Shown in pieces: positions 44,751 to 56,400 of a DNA stretch of 64,000 nucleotides. Numbering within the stretch: position 1 is the first letter of the stretch; each line of letters starts with the position of its first letter. The stretch spans positions 38,039,108-38,103,107 of the forward strand of contig OY744605.1 of NCBI GenBank assembly GCA_963556255.1, in the 5' to 3' direction. Source of the DNA: Allolobophora icterica (taxonomy: Eukaryota > Annelida > Clitellata > Crassiclitellata > Lumbricidae). Under the pieces are notes generated by a model. That model worked only from the letters and a program-made list of their open reading frames with translations, did not search any database and was not told the DNA's origin. Made by a program: the position numbers and the translations under genes.

Positions 44751-45737
44751 GCAAGTAAGTAAATAAACGTACATCTTACGATGCATAATTATAGATTTCT
44801 TGATATTACGCAAATACTATCAGAAACTAATCAGCAACATTAATTTCTAATGACAAGTTCGACATTTCCTATATATATATATACTGACATATCTCCGCCA
44901 ATTGGCGGCTCTAAGCTTATACTGTGGGACCATGCAGAAGAATCAATTGTAATTGTAATTAATCGTAATCTCCAAACTTATAAAGCGCAACTCGAAGGCC
45001 ATGCAAGCGCAGGGCAGCAGCCTATTCATATGGTGGCATGAAAGGCAAATTAAAGCACCTTAAGCCTTAATATCCAATTTGCATTCAGGTCTAATATTGC
45101 TGAGGGCGGTCCAGAACCTGCAAGAAGCGTAGCGCTTCTTGCAGGTTCTGGACCGCCCTCAGTTGTAATCAATTGTAATTGTAATTAATCGTAATCTCCA
45201 AACTTATAAAGCGCAACTCGAAGGCCATGCAAGCGCAGGGCAGCAGCCTATTCATATGGTGGCATGAAAGGCAAATTAAAGCACCTTAAGCCTTAATATC
45301 CAATTTGCATTCAGGTCTAATATTGCTGAGGGCGGTCCAGAACCTGCAAGAAGCGTAGCGCTTCTTGCAGGTTCTGGACCGCCCTCAGCAATATTAGACC
45401 TGAATGCAAATTGGATATTAAGGCTTAAGGTGCTTTAATTTGCCTTTCATGCCACCATATGAATAGGCTGCTGCCCTGCGCTTGCATGGCCTTCGAGTTG
45501 CGCTTTATAAGTTTGGAGATTACGATTAATTACAATTACAATTGATTCTTCTGCATGGTCCCACAGTATAAGCTTAGAGCCGCCAATTGGCGTAGATATG
45601 TCAGTATATATATATATAGGAAATGTCGAACTTGTCATTAGAAATTAATGTTGCTGATTAGTTTCTGATAGTATTTGCGTAATATCAAGAAATCTATAAT
45701 TATGCATCGTAAGATGTACGTTTATTTACTTACTTGC
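44751..45737. repeat. ~1 kb near-perfect palindrome with internal tandem duplication
   Basis: 44751-45130 is repeated almost without change in inverse orientation down to 45737, centred at 45357. A 63 bp perfect palindrome (30 bp arms, TAG centre) occurs at 45100-45162 and again at the true centre, because the segment 44944-45130 is directly repeated at 45165-45355. One visible arm mismatch is CCGCCAATTGGCG-GAG versus -TAG. Arms contain TTATAAAGCGCAACTCGAAG, similar to SINE/L2-type tails. Open frames here are mirror images of one another and not genes. Confidence 0.93.
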
Positions 45738-46253
45738 TTTGGTATAAAACGGTACATTAAGTCACGTGACGTAAGAGCAAGCAACAGGATTTGTGTCAGT
45801 TACTTTTAAAGTTATGGAAATCAGATAATGTGTAACAGCCTTTGAAAGCAAAGAACTCACTTTAAAAGTGTCGCTGATAAAGCCCAAGTAATTATTCCGT
45901 TATATTCTTTTTAGAAGCCACAATGGATTAAAAGCCTGAATATATCACACACGCTGTGACCTACACCAGAATGTTTTAACCCGACAGTCGAAACTGGCAC
46001 GGAAATTGCGGACAAGAAAAATAAATGTAAATATACGTAATTTTCTATAGTGACCGTATAATTATATGGCCTCGACCCTGCTAATTTTTCAATGAATTGA
46101 TCGGAAAATTGGTGAGATATTTAGTATGATCTTTTAGTTTTACAAACTATGTGAACAGGTTTCTCGTGCTTTATATTCCCTTCCCAAAGTTGCTCAAACC
46201 AATAAACAAAAACACGAGAAACGGCTACTGGCTAGTGGATGTTGGAAGAGTTT
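45738..46253. other. Intergenic, nothing recognised
   Basis: AT-rich DNA between the palindrome and a 23 bp repeat (46254-46276) identical to 44729-44751. No coding signal. Confidence 0.4.
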
Positions 46254-46346
46254 TGTATATTTTAATGGCATTAGTGTTGTCGAAATCTGCATGATCCAAA
46301 ACTCCCAGACTTTAGTTTTGAAAGTTTCTTTTCAACATCAATAATG

Positions 46347-47245
46347 CAGACTTGTTGTCCTCGAGACCAAGGTCTTGGTCTCGAGTGCACTCAAGTTCGT
46401 TTTTAAAAGTCTTGGTCTTGGTCTTGAGACTAAAAGTCTTGGTCTTGGTCTTGAGGTTCAAAGTCTTGGTCTTGGTCTGGAGGTTCAAAGTCTTGGTTTT
46501 GGTCTCGCAAGACCAAGACCGGCTGTCAATATGAACAGCCATTTAACAGAACTCAAAAATTTAAAAATTTATCAAACCTGTTTGCATCCTAACCTACGAC
46601 AAGTACCTATACGAACGGGTACAAGTCTTGTTGGTCAGGAAAACCCATCAGCAGCAGCAACTAAGTTATGCTGTGTCTGGATCCCTGCCGAGACTTGTTT
46701 CTGAAGCCAGATGGTCTGATAAACCATGGAAGGATCTAAAACAAGGGTCACGATTTGTACATTTACACCCAGTGCTTGAAAAGCTACTCTGTGCGCCAGC
46801 GACTTCAGCACCGAGCTATGGAAAGTATTTTTTCACATGGCGGAATTTTTATGAGGCCCACAAGGCACGTCTTGGTCAGAAAATCCTGAGCGAATTGGGT
46901 TTTATAAAATACAAAAGGCATTTGAAATAACATTTTGCATGAAGGACTTTTGTAAATACGAATTCGGAAGTTAATTTGCTTTAATAAAATAAAAGACTCA
47001 TGTTTTCATTAAAATATCGATTCGACATTTTTTGTGTAAGGAAAAGAAGTCTTGGCCTGAATATGATTTTTTGGGTCTCGGTCTTGGTCTTGAGGTTCAA
47101 AGTCTTGGTCTTGGTCTTGAGATTCAAAGTCTTGGTCTTGGTCATGGTCTCGAGGTTCAAAGTCTTGGTCTTGGTCTTGGTCTTGGTCTTGAGGTTCAAA
47201 GTCTTGGTCATGGTCTTGAGGTTTAAGGTCTTGACAACAAGAGTG
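46347..47245 (+). mobile_element. Non-autonomous hAT, CAGTCTTGTTGTC family, copy 4
   Basis: A perfect 8 bp duplication CAATAATG (46339-46346, 47246-47253) flanks ends CAGACTTGTTGTCC and GACAACAAGAGTG. The centre (about 46690-46930) is the clearest coding relic: LHPVLEKLLCAPATSAP, then FYEAHKARLGQKILSELGF on the plus strand. This matches the hAT C-terminal dimerisation motif (..LL..PATSA..ER.FS......R..L). Ends hold GGTCTT arrays. Confidence 0.93.
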
Positions 47246-47573
47246 CAATAATGTCAATTTTCAGCAAAATTGGATGTCATGCCGGGCACTTTTGATTGAC
47301 ATGGAATGACTTTTGGTATATTGTGTAAATGATAGACTGTTTCCATTGTGTAGAATAAAATTGAAAAAACAATGTATAAAATCGTAGGATTGTTTCCGGA
47401 AGTTGAGTATAGGCATGTTCGGTTCCCGGTTTCACCAGGTGCAACTTGTTGACATTCGGTGGAAGGTCAAATGCCTGAATTGTACCACAAGTGCTGAAAT
47501 GTAATCAGTATTTGAAGATCATTTAAAACTTTGCATAATACTGTAAATTATGATATTTGTTCATATGCTAGAA

Positions 47574-48018
47574 CAGCAGTTCCGTAAGTGTTCTGCAGAA
47601 CCATAGGGTTCCCTGAGGGGAGGACAAGGTTCCATAAGGAAACTGGATTAAAGTGTCGTTACATTATAAATCAGACTGAAGTGAAGACTAGAGTTCCGTG
47701 AAAAATATGCTGCACCTGCTACAAGAATCCAACTTTCTAGTATCAAACTGAACATTTTGAGGCACATTAAAATCTCACATATTCCCTACTCTACATTGCA
47801 AGGGGTGTGGTTTAAACTTAAAACTTTTTTCGTATGAGCCATTTTGTTTAAAGTTTGCTTGTATAAAAGAGAAGTCAGTTATTCATAACTGTGCTATTAC
47901 TTAAACATATATTGATTTGCTTCCCAGAATACCAGAATATGTTTTGTTTAGGTTGGGGTTCCATTGAAAAATGTTCAGATCAAACGGGTTCTGTAGCTAA
48001 AAGGATTGGGAAGTACTG
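47574..48018. mobile_element. hAT-like MITE (CAGCAGTTCC / GGGAAGTACTG ends)
   Basis: A perfect 8 bp duplication TGCTAGAA (47566-47573, 48019-48026) flanks a 445 bp element. Inner words GGTTCCCTGAGG and GGGTTCTGTAG are typical of hAT relatives with CAGTGGTTCCC ends. Non-coding. Confidence 0.82.
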
Positions 48019-48266
48019 TGCTAGAATACACATTGTTACACAATGGCTTATGAAATTTGTAGTGCAAGTCAGTACTTAGCTTATAGGCTTTCATCATTTG
48101 TACGCAGAATATGGTGCCGTATACTGTGGAGAGGATTAATTTGTTAATTAGCTGTTTGAGAATGCCTACCTTACATAGTCAACTTGCTTTGCCGTGTGTT
48201 GTGGCATAACTGTTAGCCTTCAGGGCCTATAGGTGAAGGGAAAAAATCCAAAGTTAATTACTGCAA

Positions 48267-48425
48267 GCAAGGACGTAGCCAGGTTTAAATTCAAGAGGAG
48301 GCAACCCCGGGAGACATCCAGGTGTAGTAAGGGTGTGGAGGTATAACCCACGGAAACTTTTGAAATCTAAAAAAGCAAGAGGAGGCAGCTGCTTCCTCTT
48401 GCCTCAATGTGGCTACGCCTGTAAA
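48267..48425. mobile_element. MITE, GAGGAGGCA family (as 28748-29011)
   Basis: AAGGACGTAGCCAGGTTTAA at the left and CCTCAATGTGGCTACGCCTG at the right, with GAGGAGGCAGCTGCTTCCTC between. No clear target duplication was found (ACTGCAAG / TAAAGTTT). Confidence 0.65.
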
Positions 48426-48727
48426 GTTTTACTTTGACAGAAAGTTTGTTGGTGTTTGATAGTTTACCAGTTAATCTGACTGTTTTGATAGGAAAAGGCT
48501 GGTTGCTAACATGTTGGGTTGTTGTTGCTTCTATGTATTTTGATTCAAAGGTCCTGCTAAGCATCAACCTATTTTCTGGTTTTGGAAAGCTTAAAACAGA
48601 TGTCAGTAGAAAATAATTGGGGATAGCAGTATTGATGACTGAGTCTTGTGTTATGCAACAGATAACATTATCTTACTAAGTACTCAAGTAAATTTGTCTG
48701 CTCAATGTTGTAGGCGAAAGACGGGTC

Positions 48728-49615
48728 ATGTCTTTGTTAAATGGTGGGCTGCAGTTGGTTGTCACTGAAGCACATTATTTTGAAGATGAAAGCTTAAAGC
48801 AGATGTCGTTAGAAAATAATTGGGGTGAAGATGATCTGAAGAACATTGAAAAAGGCGAGTCATCTATCTACTGTGGCGAATGTAATAAGGAATTTCAACA
48901 GCATTCACATTATAGGAAGCATCTTTCGCTACATACAGGTGAAAAGCCCTTCGTCTGCAACAGCTGCAACAAACAGTTCACGGAAATATGGAATCTGAAA
49001 AGACACCTGAAAACTCATTCAAATGAGAAGATGTTTGACTGCCTTGTGTGCTATAAACAGTTTAATGAAGCGAGCAATCTTAAAAGACACATGAAGACAC
49101 ATTCTGGTAGTAAGCCACACACTTGTCACGAATGTGACAAGCAGTTTGGAGAAGCGGGTAATCTGAAGAAACACATGATAATCCACTCCAAAGAAAAATT
49201 GTACGAATGCTCTGAATGTAGAAAACAATTCACCGAAGCAGGCAACTTGAAAAGGCACATGCGAACACACACGGGGAAAAAGCCATATGCTTGTTGTGTG
49301 TGCGGAAAGCAGTTTACAGAAGCTGGCAACTTAAAACGACACATGAGAATACACACTGGTGAGAAACCCTATACATGCTTAACATGTCGCAAACCTTTCA
49401 CAGACATTGGTAGTTTGAAACGCCACATGACTATTCACACTGGCGAACGGCCTTACACGTGCTATGAATGTGAGAAGCATTTCACAGCTGTTGATAATTT
49501 AAAGCGACACATGAGAACGCACACAGGAGAGAAACTGTACACATGTGCGACATGTCACAGACAGTTTAGAGAATTAAGTAATTTGAGACGACACACAGAA
49601 AGATTACACTGGTAA
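48728..49615 (+). CDS. C2H2 zinc-finger protein with nine fingers
   Basis: Probable DNA-binding nuclear protein of 295 aa. Nine C2H2 fingers (CX2CX12HX3H, the last with HX4H) start at residues 49, 77, 105, 133, 161, 189, 217, 245 and 273. The spacing is a strict 28 residues, with TGEKP-type linkers in several. Residues 1-48 are acidic and match no known effector domain. The recognition helices of fingers 3-6 are nearly identical (ASNLKR, AGNLKK, AGNLKR, AGNLKR). The ATG at 48728 follows TTGTAG at about 48709-48714, which could be a splice acceptor, so a 5' UTR or coding exon may lie upstream. A 40 bp sequence in the N-terminal coding part (48788-48827) is duplicated at about 48587-48626. Translation ends TERLHW, TAA. 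Poly(A)-like ATAAATTAAAG follows 25 bp downstream. Confidence 0.93.
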   Translation: MSLLNGGLQLVVTEAHYFEDESLKQMSLENNWGEDDLKNIEKGESSIYCGECNKEFQQHSHYRKHLSLHTGEKPFVCNSCNKQFTEIWNLKRHLKTHSNEKMFDCLVCYKQFNEASNLKRHMKTHSGSKPHTCHECDKQFGEAGNLKKHMIIHSKEKLYECSECRKQFTEAGNLKRHMRTHTGKKPYACCVCGKQFTEAGNLKRHMRIHTGEKPYTCLTCRKPFTDIGSLKRHMTIHTGERPYTCYECEKHFTAVDNLKRHMRTHTGEKLYTCATCHRQFRELSNLRRHTERLHW

Positions 49616-51925
49616 AATGTGGAGTTTCAGAATGTTATCTATATAAATTAAAGCAAAATTTACCCGTGCTTTCAGTGTATTGAGTTTTCTGTGTACCTCA
49701 GTCCAGAATCAACTGTCACTGCAATAATTGAAGAAATAAGTTTTATTTTTATGCCAAAGGTGTATAATTAGAAATACCATGTGTTAGTTTCAGTCATATT
49801 ATTTAGTAGGTTTGTTTTGATTTTCACTGTTTGGGTTGCTAGTTGTGTGTTAGTTGATTTGCCTATGACAGGAAACTTAGGCATCAGACATTAGAAACAT
49901 TTAGTTATTAAAATATAAGTTTTAAACAATGTCTGTTCAAATACATGGGTAAGCTTTTAATGATTGAATTAATAGAATGTGGTTGGTTGTTAATTTATTG
50001 CACATGTTCAGCACTGTGACCTTAACACAGATTCTGGTGTAAAAGTTCTGTATCACAGATCCCATATACCAGTAGCATAGGTTATTAGATGATGATAAGT
50101 TGTAGCATTTTAACATAACCAAGTCTTTTTATGCATTGTGAAATTAGGTCGAGTGATTTTTTGTTGAATGATTTTTTGGTTGAATTATTCCTTGAATGAT
50201 GCCTGGTTGCGGTTTGTCAACCTGACTGATATTAAACAAATATATGTGCCAAAGAACTTTGTTTTTGGAATTTACTGTGTAACATGTACTTTACTATCCA
50301 ACATTATTGGGGCATGTGGTTTGCCTCGTACATATGATGCCTTGGTTTCTTGTCGCACTGAAAGTGCCTGTACCTTTACCCATAGGTTGCCATGGTTGTC
50401 AGAAGTCAGGGCATATGAGTGATCAGTAGCAAAGCAGAATATTCATGGTGGGTAGACAGATTGCTTGTGGTTGCATTTTGTTTCCTTCAAGACTCAAGTA
50501 CATCTATCTATAGGCCAGATGTCTTGTGCTTAGTGGTACCGATATCTGCAGCACTCACATTACAATCTGCATATGCTCATATTTTATGTTTTCAGCCACT
50601 TTTGATTGTAGATGTTCTTTATTAATATAACTAACGTTTAGCCTCTGCAACAAGTGACACTTCTAGTTTTATGTGGGCTCAAAACTATGCTTTAGGGCAC
50701 AAAAACCGATGAGCTTGTAGATTTGCATAATTATTGCAGACAGACCATATGTGCCTATAGACTACTCCAGGCCTAAAGACCTATGAACTACTGGTGATAA
50801 GAAGCCTCTTACTGGCATTTAATATAAAATTGCTGGTTATTGTATTATTGATATTATGTTGTTACAACCAAATCGATTTTAAAGTGATAATTTCGTATTA
50901 ATTTCATGAGACCTGCAGTTTGTAACATAAGAACAATATGAAGGCTGGATTATTTGCATTTACATTGAAACTCAAAAGCTTGACTTCATCTGTACAGGAT
51001 TGGATGTTTGGCAAGTTTGATACAATTTCAGGATTGTTAGGAAGTAGTTACATTATATTCAGTTCCTGGAAAATTTGAAACACCCTGGCTTGAAACTTCA
51101 CTGGGCAAGTGTGCATAATTTTTTGGCAACACTACTTAACAATGCAAAGTAAAACAGTTTAAATGCTTACACTAGTGTTAAAAGTGCAAAGGTTTGATTT
51201 TGAAATGCTCATATCATAGAGCCAGGTTTTATTTTGGGGATGCAGTATGCAGTCGTTTACAGTTTATATAAACTTAAGTCTAGACGTGGTGTAACAGCCA
51301 ACTGATTAAGTCAAGCAAAGTGAAAAAGGTTCTGCTATTGATGGATTGTTAGGTTCTTCAGTGTGTATGCCAAACACCTCCAAAGTTCATGCTTTGGGAT
51401 AGTAGACAGTGGCTTACAATCGTCTATTCAGTAAGTTACTTATAATGTGTAACGATAAAATAGACTGATGGAAATAAAAGAATGTAGTGCTGTAACACTG
51501 TAGAGTTAATAAAAACTAATTTACAAGTATCCAGAGGGATCAAATATGAGATGAACTAGCAACAAAATACATGCTGCCAGCCAAACTTCTGGAACGTTTC
51601 TTGTGATTTCATATTTAAAAAAATGTCCTGCCTTCCAGTAGATGAGAGGATGGCATACCTCTGGATCAACATAAATTATGGATTTATATCAATACATGTA
51701 GAGATTTGGATTTTCTTGAAGTCTTGTTGTAGGCAAAAGATAATGATAATGTTGACAACTTGCAAGGTGTCATTCATAAAGGACACACAAAAATTGCCTA
51801 CTTTGGACCAATCCATCCCCATGTCTGCATTTATCAGTACTCCCTCCCAAACCCTTTGTGAATGTTATGCACTCCAAGAGTACTAAGGCACAGATTTGGC
51901 TACCCCATTGATGTTGCAGGACAAA
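49616..51925. other. 3' flank of zinc-finger gene and intergenic DNA, nothing recognised
   Basis: AT-rich; includes the likely 3' UTR. Short open frames have no family resemblance. No repeats with ends were seen until the hAT at 51934. Confidence 0.5.
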
Positions 51926-51933
51926 CTGTGATA

Positions 51934-52698
51934 CAGTCTTGTTGTCAAGACCTTAAACCTCAAGACCAAGACTTTGAACCTCAAGACAAAGACTTTGAAC
52001 CTCGAGACCAAGACAAAGACTTTGAACCTCAAGACCGAGACCAAGACCCAAAAAATCACAATCATTCCAGACTTCTATTCCTTAATAAAAAATTGTCAAG
52101 TCGACTACTTGCTATTTTAATGAAAATACGAGTCTTTTACTTTACTTTATTCAAGCAAAACACCTAAAAGTCCTTCATGCAAAATGTTATTCCAAATGCC
52201 TTTTGCATTGTACAAAAACAATACACTCGGATTTTTCTGGCCAAGACGTGTCTTGTGAGGCCTCATAAAAATTCTGCCATGTGAAAAAATACGCCCTACA
52301 AGTGCTGAAATCGCTGGCACACACAGCAGCTTTTCAAGCACTGGATGTAAAATTTTGTACAATTCGTGAGTGTTTGAAATCATTCCATGGTAAATAACCG
52401 GAAGTCAAAATAATTAACCAGAACAACAGAAAAGCCTCATTCACACCGTGTAAAGACTAAAGCAATTGTATTAGTAATTATTGGATAAATTTTTAACATT
52501 CTTGTGTTTTGTTAGTCCTAAGTGACTGTTCATATTGACAAAAGTCTTGGTCTTGGTCTTGCAAGACCAAGACTTTGAACCTCAAGACCAAGACTTTGAA
52601 CCTCAAGACCAAGACCTTTGGTCTCAAGACCAAGACTTTTAAAAACAAACTAGAGTGCACTCGAGACCAAGACCTTGGTCTCGAGGACAACAAGACTG
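51934..52698 (-). mobile_element. Non-autonomous hAT, CAGTCTTGTTGTC family, copy 5
   Basis: A perfect 8 bp duplication CTGTGATA (51926-51933, 52699-52706) flanks ends CAGTCTTGTTGTC and GACAACAAGACTG, which match over all 13 bases. On the minus strand the centre reads LHPVLEKLLCVPAISA, GRIFSHGRIFMRPHKTRLGQ. 765 bp; the shortest near-complete copy. Confidence 0.95.
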
Positions 52699-53437
52699 CT
52701 GTGATACAAGGTGGGTACAATGATCCTGTCATTGCCAGCAATGTGACTTCACTTAGATCCACCACCATACAGGCTGATACCTGACTAGTCTTTTTGTATG
52801 GTACAGGCTGTACCAAATTTATTTTGTGTACCAAATTGAAATGTGGAGGTTTCATTGGCACCCCTGTCGGCGTTTGGGTAAACCCTTCCCTCTTTGCAGA
52901 TGTCCTGTAATACTGGACCAACCCAAGTCTTCAGTCTCGGTGGTTTAACATGCATACCAATTTATAGACCAATACACACATACATAAACCGAGACTGTAT
53001 TTAGCATTGAAATGAAACTACAGCACCTACCAACAAAGAATTGATTAAGCATTTATTACTTGTGGAATGCTTTTCTAATAAAGCTGACTCTAGCAATGGC
53101 TCAGCAGTATTGGGTGCAGTATGCTGGCTGTGCAAAATGCAATATTTATCAGTATTTCATTAATATAAGACAGAGAGGTTAGAGATCATTGACTGGGTTA
53201 TCTTCAATCAGAAATATCTTGTTTCTTGCAAATTACTGTTTACCTTGAGTGTAAAACATTAAATAACATGCCACTGATATAAGGAAATAATCTTGAATGT
53301 TTTTTACAGCAGCTTTGCTATGCAAAGACTAGTTGGCAGATGAAAGCAAGTTCCTAAAGTCTAATTTTCTGAATCTGTTTCTCATTTGCTTCCACTGCTG
53401 TGCCACTGCCAAGTGAGGCTTAGCGTGACCCAGGTTC

Positions 53438-56400
53438 CTACTTCCAACGGTTGTTCTCGTAGTCCCAGCGGCTGCCAATGCCTGTAACTGCTCCCTGCCG
53501 CTGTTTCACCAGGAGTTCCAGCTGCTTTTCCTGCCATTCACGTGTGATAGTATGCGGCATTTCAGGAAGAACTAAAAATCAAGAAATCAGCAAGACAATG
53601 GTCAAGAAAAAGATGTTCAAGATTATTTCAGTTTTGCAAACCTATGCTGTGTATCGTGATGTTGCCTGCCAAAATTAGATTTATGCTATTATTCTCGCTG
53701 GTTGGATTTAATTATTTTAATATCAGCTAAATATACTATAATTAATGAAAAGCCGAGTAGATTTACCAAGAACTGCTTAAGCTGCTCAAGTCTAATCTCT
53801 ATTGCCGTGGCTGGGCTGGGTAGCGCTTCTGAGTAGGTTTCTTGAAGGTGCGCTATATTAAATTTATGAATGAATGAATGAATGAATAGAGATTGACTGC
53901 TACTGGTTAAGTGCTAATATACACTACTGACCCATACAAGGACATAGCCAGACTTAAATTCAAGAGGAGGCAACTCCGAGAGATATCCAGGTGTAGCAGG
54001 TGTGCGGAGGTATAGCCCACGAAAAATGTTTGAAATCTAAAAAAGCAATAGGAGGCAACTGCCTCCTCTTCCCTCAATGTGGCTATGCCTATGGACCCAT
54101 ATTAGCTGTTCATCAGTTTTCTTTTATATAGTTCACCATGTTGTGTAGCGACTGATGCTTATACACAACATGGCTGGGTAGCACCAACATTAAATAATAT
54201 TACCGTATACCATAAAATTGACACTCTAAAGTAGGGCTGTACCGAATAGGTGATTATCACTATTCGGTCGAATACGAATAATTGGACCAACTATTCGGCC
54301 GAATATGAATACGAATAGTGTACAAAATAGGTCTACCGACAACATTCAATATTTCATATGTAAGCAAAAGTTTCAGTTCAGTAAATTTAATACATAAACT
54401 AATAGTAAACAGTTAACTACATGTTCACTCACTGTACACAAAGAATGAGACTACTGACACTGTGATAACACGTTCCAGGCAGTAGGCAAAGCCTGGCTGC
54501 GACCTATTATGTTAATGAGAGTTATGTTATTTCAGTCCACTCGCTATACCAGCCGCATATGCAGAAACAGATGTCATGTGACCACTATTCATATTCGGTC
54601 CGACCGCTACTATTCGGCCGAATACCGAATAGGTATTTGGCCCACTATTCGGCCCCGCAGCGAATACGAAGCGAATGTTCGGTACAGCCTTACTCCAAAG
54701 TCCTTACTTCTGACCATTTGAATAATCAATCATTAGGCACTGCTATTTACAAACAGAAAAGACCTTACCATAAACCTTAATCCAGATGGCAACCCAACCA
54801 GTGACACTCAGTCCAAAGAGAATGGCTGCTAACACAGATTTCCATTCGCCTGTTGGTGCATTCATTTCGGCGTAAGTCATTCGGAAACTTGCTCTGTACA
54901 CTGCAACACATATGATCCAGTCCCTTAAATTATGGATCTTGGTCATTCAGTGTACCAAACAAGGATATTAATGCAAATGTGTACAACCATCACTTTCACT
55001 TTATATTACCGTACTGCTACAGGTCACATGTCCATTTCATCTGACACAGTTGTATCATGAAAATAACTTTAGAAAGCATACTGGTAATTATGCATAAATA
55101 GCCAAATTAAGCCCAGACGCCTAACCTTCGTGACTGTAGCTCCTTTTAATACTGATTAATTGATTTAAATTAACAGTCAAGTGCACTTGCCTAGCTAGGC
55201 CTTTTGTTCTAGGGGTCGTCCATAAAGGATGTCCGCAAAATATGACCTACTTTGCACCCCTTCCTCCCCCTTGTCCGCATTTGACCTTACCCTCCCTCAC
55301 TCACCCATTTTTCGGACGTCCGCACGCCAAAGCCAATTTTTAATGTCATCATCATTATTTTTATAATTATTCCACAGTGCCTGTGCACATTTAAGTGACA
55401 AGTGACAGTTCGGGTTTAATATCAGGATGTGCAGTAATAAAAGCCTCTTTCAAGTCGCAGCAAAGGTTATACCATGCACGAGGTTTTAGGCAATCACCTC
55501 ACTGACTTTTTTGTCTTTCGGGAAAGGTTGAAACAAGGTGGTGTTTAAAAAACTACCAAATTTAAAAGTTTAGATGCGGACATCCACATTGGTCATAACC
55601 CTCCTTCCCCTTGTCCGCATTTGTCTGCATTTCGATGACCCCTCCCTCCCCTCATTGCAGACGTCCTTTATGGATGACCCCTAGCGTATTTGTTCTGTTA
55701 TCACCAGCAGCTCTTAACTCCAGGCAAACTGCTTAGGTTGAATAACCAGCAATCCTTATCAGACTAAAGTTGTCCAGGATGAAGCATTTAGAGCGGAGGT
55801 TAAGGAAAACACTGTAATGTTTCTAAAAACAAATTAGTTTGACTAGGAGTAAGCAAGTACCAACTCCAGTATCCTGTGTATCATGTATCTAGTACCTACT
55901 ACCTACCCTTCTAGTTTCCAGAATAAAAGTGAATACTAACATGCTTTCTTGTCTTTTAAGCTGAGCGCTTTCCAGTCGCCTAGTTCTTTCTGCCTCAGTT
56001 CAACAACTTCCTTTGTATTCTCCTGGAATCTAACCGCAGGTGCTGGAAACTCCACCCGATCCATGTAGGTTGGCAGACCATTCCAACCATAACCAACTAT
56101 GTCTCGATTGCCTGCAGAAACAAAAACATTATTGTATATATAACTGTATTGTATATGTACCTATTATAATTATATACATATATAATTTATATATAATATA
56201 TTATATATATCTAGATACATTAGTGCAGTGTCTCGCAAACGTTTTTAACTCCCGGCACACTCAGCAGAGGAAATTTTTATCGCGGCACACCAATAAAAAT
56301 TTATTAAAATTACAAAACCAACAGCAATAATTTCAGCTTGTCATATTTTAAGCTTGTCATTTTAGTCCAGTAATAGCGAGACTAAAGCAGATTTTTTATC

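Noticed and set aside
44850..45638. Two identical 63-codon open frames on opposite strands
   Set aside because: They are mirror images in the palindrome arms and have no family resemblance.
50168..50625. Protein-coding gene downstream of the zinc-finger gene
   Set aside because: Open frames of 68-84 codons only, no conserved motif and no splice support.
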